A DNA stretch of 64,000 bases from Symbiodinium microadriaticum (taxonomy: Eukaryota > Sar > Dinophyceae > Suessiales > Symbiodiniaceae). The stretch lies in NCBI GenBank assembly GCA_001939145.1, contig LSRX01000365.1, positions 360,374 through 424,373 of the forward strand, given 5' to 3'. This document shows, one piece after another, positions 9,454 through 20,927 of the stretch. Made by a program: the position numbers and the translations under genes. The notes under the pieces were generated by a model. The model was not told the DNA's origin. It saw nothing but the letters and a program-made list of their open reading frames with translations, and did not search any database. Position 1 is the stretch's first letter, and every line of letters starts with the position of its first letter.

Positions 9454-12400
9454 ATGGCAGAGCGGTTTGTGCAAAAGTATCAGTACGACGAAGAGAAGCT
9501 GACAGAGATGGCCGAGCTCATGCGCTCCGATTTGGGCTGTGAAGTGCCAGCCGAAGCCATTCCAGGCAGCATCCAAGAATGGGCAACAATGGATGCTGTT
9601 CAGAAAAGAGGAATGTATGTGACTCGGCGCCACAATGTCATCGTTGTCGTGTTGAGTCGGTCCAGATTAGTTTGCTTAGTTGCAGTGCAGCCGACAAACC
9701 GAGGTCCGCGGGAAAGGCTGGTTTGGGCTCACGGAGCGGTGCCTCAGCCTAGCTCGTGAGTGGACAATCACGTCCGAAATCCTCTTTGAACTCGCCGCAG
9801 CCACCTGGCCGAACGGGAAGTCGTAATTGAGCAAATCTCCCCAGCCCGGAGATTCAGGAGCAGCGTGATGAGGATGAAGAGCTGCAGGAGCTCGCTGAGG
9901 AAGCAGATGCAGCTGCAGACGTGGATGACCCGACCAACCGCCAAGAATTCCAAGAATGGCGGAAGAAGTTCAGCAACAATGTTCAACTTTGCGCGCATCT
10001 CTATCGAGATAGGCGGGGAGTCTCAGTCTCAAAGCTATATGTGGCACGAGTGTGGCCGAAATCGTTTTGTGCAACAGTCATCTGGCAGGGGCTTGCAACA
10101 GAGAATCCGCATGATCGCCTTGGCGACGGAGTTTGTCTCCAAGGAGTACCAGAAAAACTTGCAAGCCCAAAAGCAGGGCCAGGTTCCTTGTTAGGCATCT
10201 TTTGTGTGTAACCTGCTTTCATTTCAACAGGAGCGTGTGGGTGTGACTGAAGGGTCTTGCCTACATGCTGCAGATTCCATGTTAATGATGTTTTTGCTCG
10301 GCGTCTTTCAAGTGTATAGTCGGGCTTCAGTACAAGATTGTCAGTGCGACGGCTTGAAGGGTGTTGCATATATGCTGCCGGTGCCTTGTCGTTAGGTGTC
10401 TTGCAGGTGTAGTGTGTCTTCAGTACAAGACAAAAGAGCGAGTGTGATGGTTACGGGTTTGAAGGGCATGCGTGCTGCACGAAGGCTGCACAGCTGACGT
10501 GGAGCGCGGCCAGGGTCACGGGGTCCTGGTACTGGACGCAACACTCCACGTTGCGCATGATGCACGATGCTCGGTTTCTGGCCGAGCTTGGGATTTCTTC
10601 TTCCACGGGCGGCGGAGAGCCTGCTTCGTGGGATGAGCCTTGGGTGCTAGAGGAGGCAGCCTTCCTGGAGGAGGTGTGGCGGCTTCTGGTGGAGCTGGCA
10701 AGTGCTAGGACGCGAGCAACAACAAAAGTATTCGGGGTTGCTTTGTAGTTTTCACGGCAAAAGACTAGGACAGTCACCCCAACCAGGACGTGGTCCCAAT
10801 GCCAGTATTCACTTTGTCTTCCGTTTGCCTTCGCATGTGTGTACGGGTCGGGTGAAACACGTGAAAGCGGGATGCAGCATATTCGAAGCCTGGATGTTGG
10901 CTTGGCCACAGCCCATCGAATCATCGAGGAACACCCGCAATCGCCTCTCGCGAAAGAGATCCGAGCCCTTCTGGAAGATTGCTGGTGGTGGCGGTCGCAG
11001 CTCAGCTTAGAGATGCTCGAGACAGCCAGGCAGTGCAAGTACGATGGCTCGCACCGAGAGGCGAAAATCCTCGCAATGTCTGCCTTCGGTGGACCCGCCA
11101 ACTCCAAGCTGACGGCAGAGGATGTCTTTGCTCATCTCCAACACCTGGCATTGCGTTCTCAGAAAGGAATGTTGCGGATGAGCAAGCGGCTGATCTGCAT
11201 TGGTATAAGCCCCTGGGGTCCTGGAGTAGTCGTTGGTCTGCTTTTCATCTTTCTTTGTTGTCCAAGAATTAAGTGGCCCTGAGATGCATCCTGCACGTAA
11301 CCTAGCTCGTCCGGAGCTCGTTCGCTGCTCTGATGGTTCGTGGGAGCTGATCCGTGTGATGGTTTTACTTTTTTGTTTTTGTTGACAGCATTATCATTAC
11401 AACACAACCATCCTTGGTGTGACTCTTGTCTGGCTGAGGTGGACTAAATTTTTGTACGCGACCACCTGCCGGAGCGCCAACAACAATGGATACCAGCAGG
11501 TGAGATGCTCTCCGGAGGACTACGGACAATCGGTGTTGCGTAAAGCTGATCGTGCTGGCCTTTACTTTTCGCCCTCGCAACAAGTTCCGGAATGTCTGGA
11601 GCTGAACAGTTTGGAGCAGGACAGTCACTAGGAAACGGGAGACTTTGTGATCTGAGTCACATAATTTTGGCTTCCATCCCGACAGGTGAAAGAGAAGTGG
11701 GGGACAACGGGAACGATTGCCGATATGAGAATGACTGCAGCGAGCGCAACTTTGGCAATGTGCCACTCTGACGACTTTGCTCGGTTGCCTGACTTGTGGA
11801 CAGGTCCGGTGCATTCAAGCCTGGAGAGCACTGCTAGCTGTGTTTCGTAGGATACTAAGCCCCTGCAGGAGTGTTCCTGGCAAAGGGCCTGGTGATCCTT
11901 GACGAGGATGAGAGCTCCGCCTGCCTTTGCTTGGGCTTTCGGCGCTGGGCGGCACAGTCCGTGCCTTTGGACATGCGCAAGGCTGAGAACGGGAAGTGGC
12001 ACTTCGTTGTGCCACTGCCGCTCTCACAGGAGAAGGTGCAGCGCCCACACTGGATTTTCCATGACAGTGCCGATGCAGACAATGCGACACGGAAAGCGTG
12101 CGCCGTGCGAATCCTACACCCGGCATGCCTTCCTACACATGCACGGGCAGACACATGCGTGCTGGAACAGAGTAGTGAGGTGGAGCCGCTGGTGCGAGCG
12201 GCTTTGAGAGCGGGCGCGGTGATGCTGGACGTCACCACTTTGAAAAAGGTCTCTGTGATCAACAAAGCAGAGACACCCACAGGTACAGGACCTGTGGGCA
12301 AGAATGGCAAAAGAAGTATTCGGAAGGGAGACAGAGTGAGGGCCTTGCTCAAGAAACTGTTCCCCACCGTCGAAGAGGAGAGCCCGGAATACCTGCAGAT

Positions 12401-12650
12401 GTGGCAAGGCCTGATGGGCAAGAAGGCGGTGGTGACGGAAGAGTGTGCAGATGAGATTCTGGCCGGAGTAAAAGCCCTCGATCCTGAGAATCAAGAGAAA
12501 TTCGCAGGTTTGAAGACCATGGCGGAGAAATGTGAGTTGGATAAACATGTCCGACAAGCTGTTGCAGCTGGCCGAGGTGGGCACAAGTCACGAGTTCCTT
12601 TATTGACCTGTGCTCATCCATGTGTGTGTGTGCGTGTGTGTGTGTGTGTG

Positions 12651-12705
<55 letters not shown>

Positions 12706-13787
12706 GTGTGTGTGTGTGCGTGTGTGTGTGGGGTGTGTGTGTGTGTGTGAGAGGCGAGGGTTCGGCTCCGAACGCGCCGAGAAAACACTTCACACCGAAG
12801 TCCCTGCGACTCGGATTTCATATTTCACTGCAATGTTCGAACCTTGTGGTTGGTTGCACTGCTGCTGTTTTGCTTTGTTTTCGGTTGGAGATCTCAGGCA
12901 AAACCTGCTTCCGGGCAACGGCAGGCTGAAGGAGTGCTACGTTCAGCGCAATCCTGCTTCTCAGTCATACCAAGCATTCTACCCAGGCTGCCTGGCAAAA
13001 CTAGGCTTGTGTGTCCAATCTAGACCATCCTAAACTCGCCGCAAGAAACCCTAAACGAGCTCTCTGTCACTTTCGTGTAACTCTATTGCTCTAAGGGGCG
13101 AAGACTCGAGTGTGATTCACGAAGTTTCCATGGAGTGCCCGGATTGTGCATCCTTGCATTCTTGTAGTTCTGAAACGTAATTAGAGTTTTCAAGAGCTTG
13201 AGCTTGCCCTAGGGCTGTAGCTACAGAAATCCTTGCAGCTTCAGCCGCTGTTTCGAACCTTTCAGCCGAGTTCCCAAAGACGCTGGCTTGGGCGGAGGCA
13301 GCAAATATGCCAAATGGGGAGGCGTTCAGCGAAATTTATCCGAAAATGAAGCGCTGCACGAAGTTGTCACAAAGATATGGAACCTGCGTTTTGAGCTGAA
13401 CCTGCACGTGATGCCTGACGATGTAATGCCGCTTGGGCATGCAAGTCAAGCATCACTTTGACACCTCCGTTACGACTAAGACAACTGATAATAGCTGCCC
13501 TCTCTGCATCCAAACTATCACTGTCGATCAGGCCCACCCGCGAAGCTGTGGACTTAGCGGTTACTCGGATACGCAACGAGCCTTTGCATCCAGAGGATGC
13601 GCCACCCCCAGAGGGGAGACCTAGTAGTTCTGCTGGTGCTGCATCCGCTCCGAAAGGACCGGCAACAAGTGCAGAGGGGGAAGCTGTCAGGCCCAAAAGG
13701 GGCCGTGGCCGTGGCCGGGGTGCAAACCCTGCAGAAGCGCAGCCTGCCGCAAAGCGGCGCAGAGCTGAAGCAAGGGTAACACGGTAG
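9454..13787 (+). CDS. Multi-exon hypothetical gene with basic RG-rich C terminus; two apparent frameshifts
   Basis: Not recognised. Exons are inferred from protein-like composition and matching phases: 9454-9614 (MAERFVQKYQYDEEKL), 9845-10182, 10494-10727, 10878 to about 11202, perhaps a small one near 11389-11499, 11869-12576, 13271-13422, and about 13446-13787 ending in RGRGRGRG and AAKRRRAEARVTR. Intron phases agree at 9614/9845, 10182/10494, 10727/10878 and 12576/13271. The product is mostly charged helical sequence with a nuclear-type basic tail. The second exon is one base too long to stay in frame, and the last two coding blocks differ by one base with no room for an intron. The gene is therefore either decaying or carries assembly indels. 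Flanking introns hold a (TG)n/(TCTG)n tract. Confidence 0.45.
9845..10182 (+). CDS. Exon of the 9.4-13.8 kb gene, internal frame change
   Basis: Starts in the frame giving PEIQEQRDEDEELQELAEEA and NRQEFQEWRKKFSNNVQL. It ends in the +1 frame giving GRGLQQRIRMIALATEFVSK and EYQKNLQAQKQGQ. The end phase (0, before GTTCC) matches the next exon at 10494. One extra base somewhere in 9990-10040 would explain both ends. Confidence 0.45.
10494..10727 (+). CDS. Exon of the 9.4-13.8 kb gene
   Basis: Exactly 78 codons between CTGCACAG and GTATTC, phase 0 at both ends. Reads LTWSAARVTGSWYWTQHSTL, then HDARFLAELGISSSTGGGEP and an acidic helix EEAAFLEEVWRLLVELA. Confidence 0.5.
10878..11202 (+). CDS. Exon of the 9.4-13.8 kb gene
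   Basis: Follows GGGATGCAG in phase 0 and reads HIRSLDVGLATAHRIIEEHP, KEIRALLEDCWWWRSQLSLE and AEDVFAHLQHLALRSQKG. This is helical, amphipathic sequence. The 3' end is uncertain: GTATAAG at 11203 or GTAGTCG at 11226. Confidence 0.5.
11869..12576 (+). CDS. Large exon of the 9.4-13.8 kb gene
   Basis: Begins after CCCTGCAG and reads KGLVILDEDESSACLCLGFR. It runs through a region that may bind a partner (GKWHFVVPLPLSQEKVQRPH), then KNGKRSIRKGDRVRALLKKL and YLQMWQGLMGKKAVVTEECA, ending in an amphipathic helix. It stops at GCCGAG|GTGGGC, and the hexamer GCCGAG recurs at the 3' border of the same intron (13265-13270). Confidence 0.55.
12619..12750. repeat. (TG)n / (TCTG)n microsatellite
   Basis: TG dinucleotides, then about twelve TCTG tetramers, then TG again. 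It sits in an intron just after the donor at 12577. Confidence 0.9.
13271..13422 (+). CDS. Exon of the 9.4-13.8 kb gene
   Basis: Reads VPKDAGLGGGSKYAKWGGVQ, then RNLSENEALHEVVTKIWNLR and FELNLHVMPDD, before GTAATG. Its entry phase (1) matches the exon ending at 12576. Confidence 0.5.
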
Positions 13788-14300
13788 ATGCTGTACATGA
13801 CACAATACACACTACATGACACACTACACAGCTACAGTATGGGCTGTGTTGCACGGCTTAAGGCTTACAATTCAATATTGAAGCATAACATGCATGCTGC
13901 CACCTTAGAATGCCACACATCTGACCTGGTTGCCCGTATGTTGCGATGCGTTTTCACAACCTCGCCGAGGGACGCCTCAAGGTGCATGAAAGGTTTGAGT
14001 TTGGCCTGCGTAGTTTTCCATGTGCAGCTTAGGGCTTATAGCTACCGCTTGGAATCTGTGCACACGAAGCCCACTGCACTAAGCTCCCACACAGGAGAAG
14101 CTTCTGATGGGAAGGGTTTGGGGTTTATGGTGTAGGGTTCAGGGTTTAAAGTTTAGGGTTTAGGGTTCGAGGTTTTGGGATTTAGGTTTTAGGCATCGGC
14201 ATTTGGGTGGCTTTCGGGTTGGGGGTGTTCGGTTTGGGGTTATTGGTTAAGGGCTTGGGGTTTCGAGTCTTGGGGTCGGGCGCCTAGGACGTTGCACCTA
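13788..14300. other. Gene-end spacer grading into degenerate TTTAGGG repeats
   Basis: 13788-14090 shows no gene. 14105-14275 is a run of decayed TTTAGGG/TTTGGGG units on the plus strand, the first of many such islands to the right. Confidence 0.6.
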
Positions 14301-14556
14301 CAAGTGACGACAATGAATGCATCATACCTGTTGTGAGCAGATCGCCGTATTTAGTCATGTTTTAGCACAGTCTCCTTGTAAAGATGTTGGTCCTCCCATC
14401 GACTAAAGTCGGGCAGGTTTTCCGCGCTGCGCACGACATTCGCATTCATCAAGCCATTGTCGAGACACCGCCAAAACGCCCCCAAGAAACCACCCAGAGA
14501 GTGCCACCAAGAAACCCAGCAAAATCAACTACTCTTCTCATGCATATCTTTCTACC

Positions 14557-14725
14557 CGACTATCCTACAGCAATCCTATGCTTATCCTACAGCAATCCTT
14601 GGCCTAGGATTACCCAAGGATTAACCTAGGATCTTTTTATCCGACTATCCTACAGCAATCCTATGCTTATCCTACAGCAATCCTAGGCCTAGGATTACCC
14701 AAGGATTAACCTAGGATTAACCATG
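14557..14725. repeat. 85-bp direct duplication with internal palindromes
   Basis: Two near-identical copies, 14557-14641 and 14642-14725, each built from TATCCTACAGCAATCCTA and an inverted partner TAGGATTACCCAAGGATTAA, so each copy can fold back on itself. The block ATCCTACAGCAATCCTA itself occurs twice per copy. Confidence 0.7.
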
Positions 14726-15688
14726 GATAAGCAAGTACCCTGAAAGTGATTATCATAGGATTAATATAGGATTAAGAACCCCCCCCTCCCCCAACCCCCC
14801 CTTCCCCCACTTCGTGATATGATAAGAACACGACGAAATCAAATGGGAAAAGCTAGTACGTGTGGGAAACACAAGAGATAACCAAAGAAAAGTCTAGGAC
14901 AACATTGAAATCGAAAAGTAACACTCTTTATTCCTGCATTATCATGATCATGCATCAGGAAATGGTGGTCTGGATGGTTGCCTCGATTTTGTTTGATCCC
15001 CTCGTCTGCCCAACCGTTATCTGATTCACATTTCCCGTATGCAGGTAAAACTTTGGATTCTGTATTTTCTTCGTATACTGTAGTACAATCATTTAAGAAG
15101 GAACTCTGGTGGAGAGTGTTAGCAAGTAAGCAATGATTCCGGCTTAAGCCCTGAGCCCTGAACACTCATCTCAAAATCTTGACCCTGCGCGCCCAGAGAC
15201 ACTTCAAGGTCCTTCAGTGTTTGAACTACGGTGTGACTCGTCCTCTTCTACATCGCTACCTCCTTAGAAGCTGTTGCGCCGCAGGAAATCATCTAGCACC
15301 CTAGTTCAGCCCAAAGTTTCAACCCAGTTAAGACTAGCACCCTCATGCCGATTGCCGAGGATGTTATGGTAGGGTTATAACCCTAAACCCTAAACGCTAA
15401 ACCCGACCCCAAAGGGTTGAAGGTAAAATGTTGGCAGCTGGCCCTCCTAAGCGCTGTGTACCCTTGCCCAAATAAAAGCTTAACCTTTCTAGTTATGGCA
15501 GGGTTATACAAGCCCAAAGGTTTATAAAGGTTTCCCACACACCTCGTCAGCCCTTATAACGGCACACTCTGTGGAATCTACGGGGCCCAGGCGTCGCCAA
15601 TCTGGGCCCACAACAGACCGGACAACCTACATATCACGATACAAGTGATACACGATGCCCGGGAAACCATAGCGAGAAAACCCTTATG
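14726..15688. other. Stretch without a recognised gene
   Basis: Contains a poly-C tract (14780-14812) and AT-richer unique sequence. A short AACCTTTCTAGTTATGGCAGG block near 15483 recurs in inverted sense at about 16645-16672, so it is a dispersed repeat. Confidence 0.4.
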
Positions 15689-15765
15689 TGGGGGCCTTAA
15701 TATTTAGAATAGGGTTTCGGGTTATATTTTACTAGAGTTCAGTTTTAAAAAGGAACCCCCCCCCC

Positions 15766-15800
<35 letters not shown>

Positions 15801-15855
15801 TATATATATATATATATATATAATAGAACAGGCCATTCTTAAGGCCCCTATATTA
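15689..15855. repeat. Foldback (MITE-like) element with (TA)n core
   Basis: The left end GGGGGCCTTAATATT and the right end AAGGCCCCTATATT are inverted copies. Between them lie a C tract, an A tract and about 45 bases of TA repeat. Similar single ends occur near 16114, 17872, 48229 and 50872. Confidence 0.55.
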
Positions 15856-15934
15856 CACTCGTGCGGTTCATACTCGCACCAAACTCTAAACCTCTGCGGT
15901 TCATCATTGAAGCCCTGCTGGCTGGCGGTTTCGG

Positions 15935-16045
15935 GTTGCTTAGGGTTTAGGGTTTATACGGCTTGGGGTTTAGGGCTTACGGCTCAGGGTTTAGGGCTTA
16001 GGGCTTAGGGTTTAGGGTTTAGGGCTTAGGGCTTAGGGTTTAGCA
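15935..16045. repeat. TTTAGGG-type array
   Basis: About fourteen units mixing TTTAGGG and CTTAGGG on the plus strand. Confidence 0.85.
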
Positions 16046-17336
16046 GGGAGCACAAAGGCCCCCGTCGCAGAACCTTGGACACTTGGTAAACACCGTGATC
16101 CTTAGACAAGGAGATACCATGGAGGCCTGAATAATTAGAACCGGGGCGGTGGGGCACAGCAAGGCATGATTTGTAAACAATCTGAAATCCTTCAGGTGAG
16201 ATGTTTTAGTAGCCATACTGACCCTTATAACTTAGAACCCTAAGCCCCAAACCCTGCAGTAGATACCGACATTCCGAGACCCTAAACATTCGTAAACCCC
16301 TCATCCCATTGGGCTCTATGGTCTTCGCCTGCCCCAGCCGAAACTTCATGGAGAAAGAAGCCACCTGGATCAGATGTGAAACTCGGATGGGTTGGGGTTT
16401 AGGGCTTAGGAGCTGGCCTTCAAAGGTTGTGAACTTGAGGCGCCCCTGTTTGCTCAACTTTTCAACGAACCACTTTGAACGGTGCAAAGTCCTAAACCCC
16501 AAAAACTTTCAGATTTCGCACCTTACCTTCACCTAGTGGTACCCACAGGTGGGGAGTATGGCGGTCCAGCCCCCTACCCAAATGGTAGGTCATCCTCTTA
16601 GGGGCGGGGTAGGTAACCTTTAACTTTAACCTTTTGGGGTTTATGTTACCCTACCATAGCTAGAAAGGTTAACCTGGTTAACCTTGTTGGGCTATGGTAC
16701 TCAGCCTCGAAGTACTAGTCGGTTAAGGCAGGCTTCCAACTCTAGCTTCTAAGCCCGACAGCTACCCCTCCACAAGCCCATGACTCAAAGGACTGGGTTT
16801 AGGGGTTTAGGGGTTCTGGGGTTTAGGGTTTCTGGAGCTTGGTGATGCCTTTAAGTGAGACTCAACCTCACGAACACAAACCTTAAACCCGCTATTGCGT
16901 CTGCACAGGATCCGAAGGAGTCCCATAGCAACAAATCCCCTTACTAAGCCTAAGCTCAAAGCCCGAAACACTAGTTAGACCCGCGAGCGGTGAAGTCTCA
17001 AGGGCTTGGAGCTTTGCGTCAGTAAGATAAGCCCTCATCATCCCTCAACCCTCCAAAAGATCCCACTCCCTCAGCGTGAAGGATCACTAAACCCTAACCT
17101 TAAGAATTTGAATAGGGTTTGGGGAAACAATCTAGGATTACTATAATAACGGTGACATTGTAGCAGAACTAAAAGACAGGGAACCCAATACACAGCCTTG
17201 TACGTAATCCGCTGTTTACGCCCAGGGGAGGCTGAGCTCTACAACAAAAACAAAGGCTCCCTGAGAACATGAAGACAATCACCCTACAAACTCTCAACCA
17301 CAAGTTCCGAAACCCCAAAATACTTCTAACCCGTAG

Positions 17337-17455
17337 CCCTAAAACCCTCAACCCTCAAACCCTAAGCCCAAACCCCTCGACCCCCAACGTGAAACCCCGA
17401 AGCCCCAAACCCTAAAACCCTAAAGCCCTAGGCCGAAACCCTAAACCCCAAAAGA
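17337..17455. repeat. CCCTAAA-type array
   Basis: Degenerate CCCTAAA/CCCCAAA units. The flanking 16.05-17.34 kb and 17.46-17.94 kb carry scattered single units and no recognised gene. Confidence 0.75.
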
Positions 17456-17939
17456 TCAGGATCTTCAGCAGTTTCTGGCCTGCTGCTTATACTGGTCCGC
17501 ACGGAAACTCGTCATGATTCCGCCTGGGCTTTGGATTGGGTTTTGGGGTTTGGTGTTTTGGGTCTTGAGGCTTTGAGAGCCCTGCTAATTTTTGGTTTAG
17601 GGTTTTAGGGTTTGGGGATGCCGGCACCGTAGTTTAGAATCTTGCTTCGGGCCTACCATATAGCACACTTGCCTTGCGGACTACATGCAGGTGTTTGTGT
17701 TTTGTCCAATTTTCCCGGCCCCTAAACCCGAAACCATACGGTTTGGAGCCTAAAACCCTAGCAGTTTAGGATTTATGGCACATCATTCCGACCCCTGAAG
17801 CCCTAAACCGTAGGCCCGTAGGCTTCCGACTCAGATTCAGATAGTCGTAGGGTTTAGGGTTTAGGTATTAATGTAAGGACCTTAATAGTTAGAATATGGT
17901 TTTGGGGGCTCCCTATTATAAGTGTAGTACCTTAAAAAC

Positions 17940-18115
17940 CTCTAAACGCCGAACCCCCTAAACCCCTAAACCCTAACCCCTAAACCCTAAACCCCTAAAC
18001 CCTAAACCACCCTAAACCCTAAACCCTAAACCCCTAAACCCTAAACCACCCTAAACCCTACACCCCTAAACCCCTAAACCCTAAACGCCCTAAGCCCTAA
18101 ACCCCCTAGATTACT
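17940..18115. repeat. CCCTAAA array
   Basis: About 22 units of CCCTAAA and CCCCTAAA, among the purest in the window. Followed after about 90 bases of unique sequence by a TTTAGGG array of opposite sense. Confidence 0.9.
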
Positions 18116-18204
18116 TTCCGTGCTCCTCTCTGTGCAGACGCAGCGCAGGCGACTCGGACCGGACTGTCCCAGGAACCTGTCACTGGAAACTCTGAGGTTC
18201 TGGG

Positions 18205-18620
18205 ATTCGGGTATTTAGGGATTAGGGTTCAGGGTTGAGGGTTTAGGGTTTAGGGATTAGGGTTTAGGGATTAGGGTTGAGGGTTTAGGGTTTAAGGATT
18301 AGAGTTTAGGCATTAGGGTTGAGGGCTTAGGGTTTAGGGTTTAAGGAGTAGGGTTTAGGGTTTAGGGATTAGGGTTTAGGGATTAAGGTGTAAGGTTTAG
18401 GGACTAGGGTTTAGGGATTAAGGTTTTAAGGATTAGGGTTTGGGGTTCTGGGTTTAGGGATTAGGGTTTAGGGATTAAGGTGTCAGGTTTAGGGGTTAGG
18501 GTTTAGGGATTAAGGTTTAGGGTTTAAGGATTAGGGTTTGGGGTTCTGGGTTTAGGGTTTAGGGTTGAGGGTTTAGGGGTTAGGGGTTTAGGGATTAGGG
18601 TTTAGGGATTAGAGTTTGTT
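18205..18620. repeat. TTTAGGG array
   Basis: About 55 units mixing TTTAGGG with ATTAGGG and TTTAAGG variants in a partly regular higher-order order (GGGATTAGGGTTTA recurs). Sense opposite to the array at 17940-18115. Confidence 0.9.
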
Positions 18621-18703
18621 TGCCTTTTGCCTCCCACCTTGCTAGGAGTAGCCCGCATTGCAGGGTAAGGGACTAGGGTTTAGGGTTTTTGGGGTGTAGG
18701 GTT

Positions 18704-18731
18704 TTTCAGCACTCACAACTGGGACAAGCCC
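18704..18731 (-). repeat. Copy of a dispersed donor-like motif
   Basis: On the minus strand reads GGCTTGTCCCAGTT|GTGAGTGCTGAAA and runs straight into CCCTA repeats. This is one of at least nine copies in the window (see findings). Confidence 0.6.
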
Positions 18732-18811
18732 GTGTAGGGCTTTTCGGGCTTAGGGTTTAGGGGGCTTCGTGATGAAAGGGTCTAGGGCCTCTAGGGTTTC
18801 AGCACTCACAC

Positions 18812-19089
18812 TCCAGTCGAGCTTGAAGTTCGCTGCTCATTGTTCCCATCAGCGCAGTTCGCAATGGGACATCGCAGGTGCCCGCTTCGTAGTTCTCCTT
18901 CCACTTCAGAGAGGTCTTGTACATCTGCGGAAGTAGAGTGCTCTCCTTCGTTGTCAGGTAAAGGCAAAAACTGCGATCTGCTTCCAGCATTTGGATCGAA
19001 AACTCGTGCCGCAGAACGAGCTGCACTAGCATCTTGAGGAGAGTTCTTGGCGGTCCGCTGAGTCGAGCAGGAGTTCCTCTCGGACTTGC
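18812..19089 (-). CDS. Isolated coding exon or exon relic
   Basis: Open from an acceptor-like CCCTCGCCAG|G at 19090 to a donor GA|GTGTGAG at 18811. It reads TPARLSGPPRTLLKMLVQLV, LRHEFSIQMLEADRSFCLYL, TTKESTLLPQMYKTSLKWKE and ends MGTMSSELQARLE. The composition is strongly protein-like and no other frame is. Both flanking introns begin or end in CCCTAAA repeats. Function unknown; the host gene's other exons are not identified. Confidence 0.5.
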
Positions 19090-19802
19090 CTGGCGAGGGT
19101 TTAGGGTTTAGGGCCCCGATCGGGGCTTAGGGTTCAGGGTTTCGGGCTTGTGTATTAGGACCCAGGGTTGTCTGACGGTTGGAATGGGATTTGGTTGTAA
19201 AAACGGTGCTGCCTCCTTCAAAGCACATCAGGAAGAAGGTTCTTAGTCGAGCTTCAGTATACAGACTTTCCTTTCGAGGGGTACTTGTTGGGATTCGCCG
19301 GCAGCTCTCCAGTCAAAAATGTTATGGCAAGACAGGGGGTTGAACAAGGACCACGTAGTAGCTAGCGCGGTGCTCATTTCAAAGCCTCCGATACCATCTC
19401 AAAGCCCCTGAGCAGTGAAAAGCAGACCCTGGTCCTCCTGCCTTCTTTGCACTTTCGAACGAAGTTGGCTTGACTCCGCCTCGGTCGTGTGGCTGCCGAA
19501 CCTACCCCAATTCATGGCCCTGAGCACACAGCACTGCATGTTTAAGCCGGAACCAAACGTGCTACGGTTCATCCTACAAAGGTTCCTTTAGACATGAAGC
19601 ATCAAGCTGTGTCGAGAGAACCTATTGCTGAGCTCCTCTTGGGAGATGTCCTTGCATCGTTGCTTTTTTGTGGTCGCAGCTGCAGCCGCCTCCACCACCA
19701 GTACCGCGATGGCCCGGTACTACTTCCAGGGCTACTGAGGCCACGGCTTCTGCTGCTGCTCGTTCTACTACTACTACGACGACGACTACTACACCTACGA
19801 CT

Positions 19803-19839
19803 GCTAACCAACTACTTCTACCTAACCAACTACTTCTAC

Positions 19840-19878
<39 letters not shown>

Positions 19879-19905
19879 GCTAGCTAGCTAACTAACTAAA
19901 TATTG
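19803..19905. repeat. (CTAA)n tetranucleotide tract
   Basis: Two ACCAACTACTTCTACCTA units, then about fifteen CTAA and CTAG tetramers. The preceding 60 bases are CTA/CGA triplet-like. Confidence 0.85.
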
Positions 19906-20535
19906 CTACTACTGCTGCTCCGACGAACCATATTCAGAGTGAGATTTCTTCGCAAGTGGATTACCATACCTTTGTTTGGAGAATCTGCTGGCCTCAAACT
20001 TTACAGTTATATTCTGAGCCCAAAGGGCCTGGGTCGCTGTAAGTTAGTAGATGCTGCCCCGCATGGGAAGGTTTACGAAGTCACGAAAAAAACACCTTCT
20101 TGCAGAACCTAGCAGAACCGTTGTCAAGAGCCCTTGTAGAACATCTTATCAAAACTTTCAAAATCCCTGGAAGAACATCTTGTCAAAACTTGCAAACACT
20201 CTGAAAGAAGCCATATAGACTCCTTGAGCCTGAGCCTTTAAAGGAGCCTCGTAGCACTCTTAGCTCTGTAAAGAAATCTGATGGAACCCTTAAGGGAAAG
20301 GCTGAGAAGGTACTACTTGAGGATCTAACAACCCACATGGTATATATTCTGCGGGCTGGTGATGGCACATCTCAGCAGAAACAGGGGGAACTAACAACAA
20401 AAGCTGCTACCTGAAACCTTAAGCCTAAGCTGCAAACGCAAGCTACGGCTCGGCTTTTCAATTGACTGGAGGCTTGTTCAAATCTCCCTTTCCCCCCCTG
20501 CAGCCCTACAAGAAATCCTTGGCTCCACTCCCATC

Positions 20536-20640
20536 ACACGGCTTAGGGGGTTTAGGGGTTTAGGGTTTAGGGGTTTAGGGTTTAGGGTTTAGGGTTTATA
20601 TAGGGTTTAGGGGTTTAAGGTTTAGGATTTGGGTATTGTT
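20536..20640. repeat. TTTAGGG array
   Basis: About twelve units of TTTAGGG and TTTAGGGG. Confidence 0.85.
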
Positions 20641-20797
20641 TTTAGGGTTTAGGTTCTTTGAGGAAGCTGTGGTACTAACAAGCCGGGGGTTGGAGTAGAC
20701 GAGCGGTCTTAAAGCTGGGGCGGAATATGCCTTAGACTGTCGGTTAAAGTTTACCCTAAACCCTAAACCCGAAACCCTGAACCCTAAACCGTTGAAG

Positions 20798-20927
20798 GGC
20801 CCTGGACCCTCTTGGATCTTTGTGAAACCCGTAAAGTCCGTCTGGGCACAGATGAAGAATCTCCACCCAGGTAAACCCGTCGCTGAGGATGCCAAACATC
20901 TCCTGGGTCGCGGCATTGTGGTTCAGG
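20798..20927 (+). CDS. Isolated coding exon candidate
   Basis: Between TTGAAG and GTTTGAG, reading PSWIFVKPVKSVWAQMKNLH, then PGKPVAEDAKHLLGRGIVVQ. It looks like soluble globular protein and is surrounded by CCCTAAA/TTTAGGG units. The minus strand is also open (HNAATQEMFGILSDGFTWVE), so the strand is not certain. Function unknown. Confidence 0.35.
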
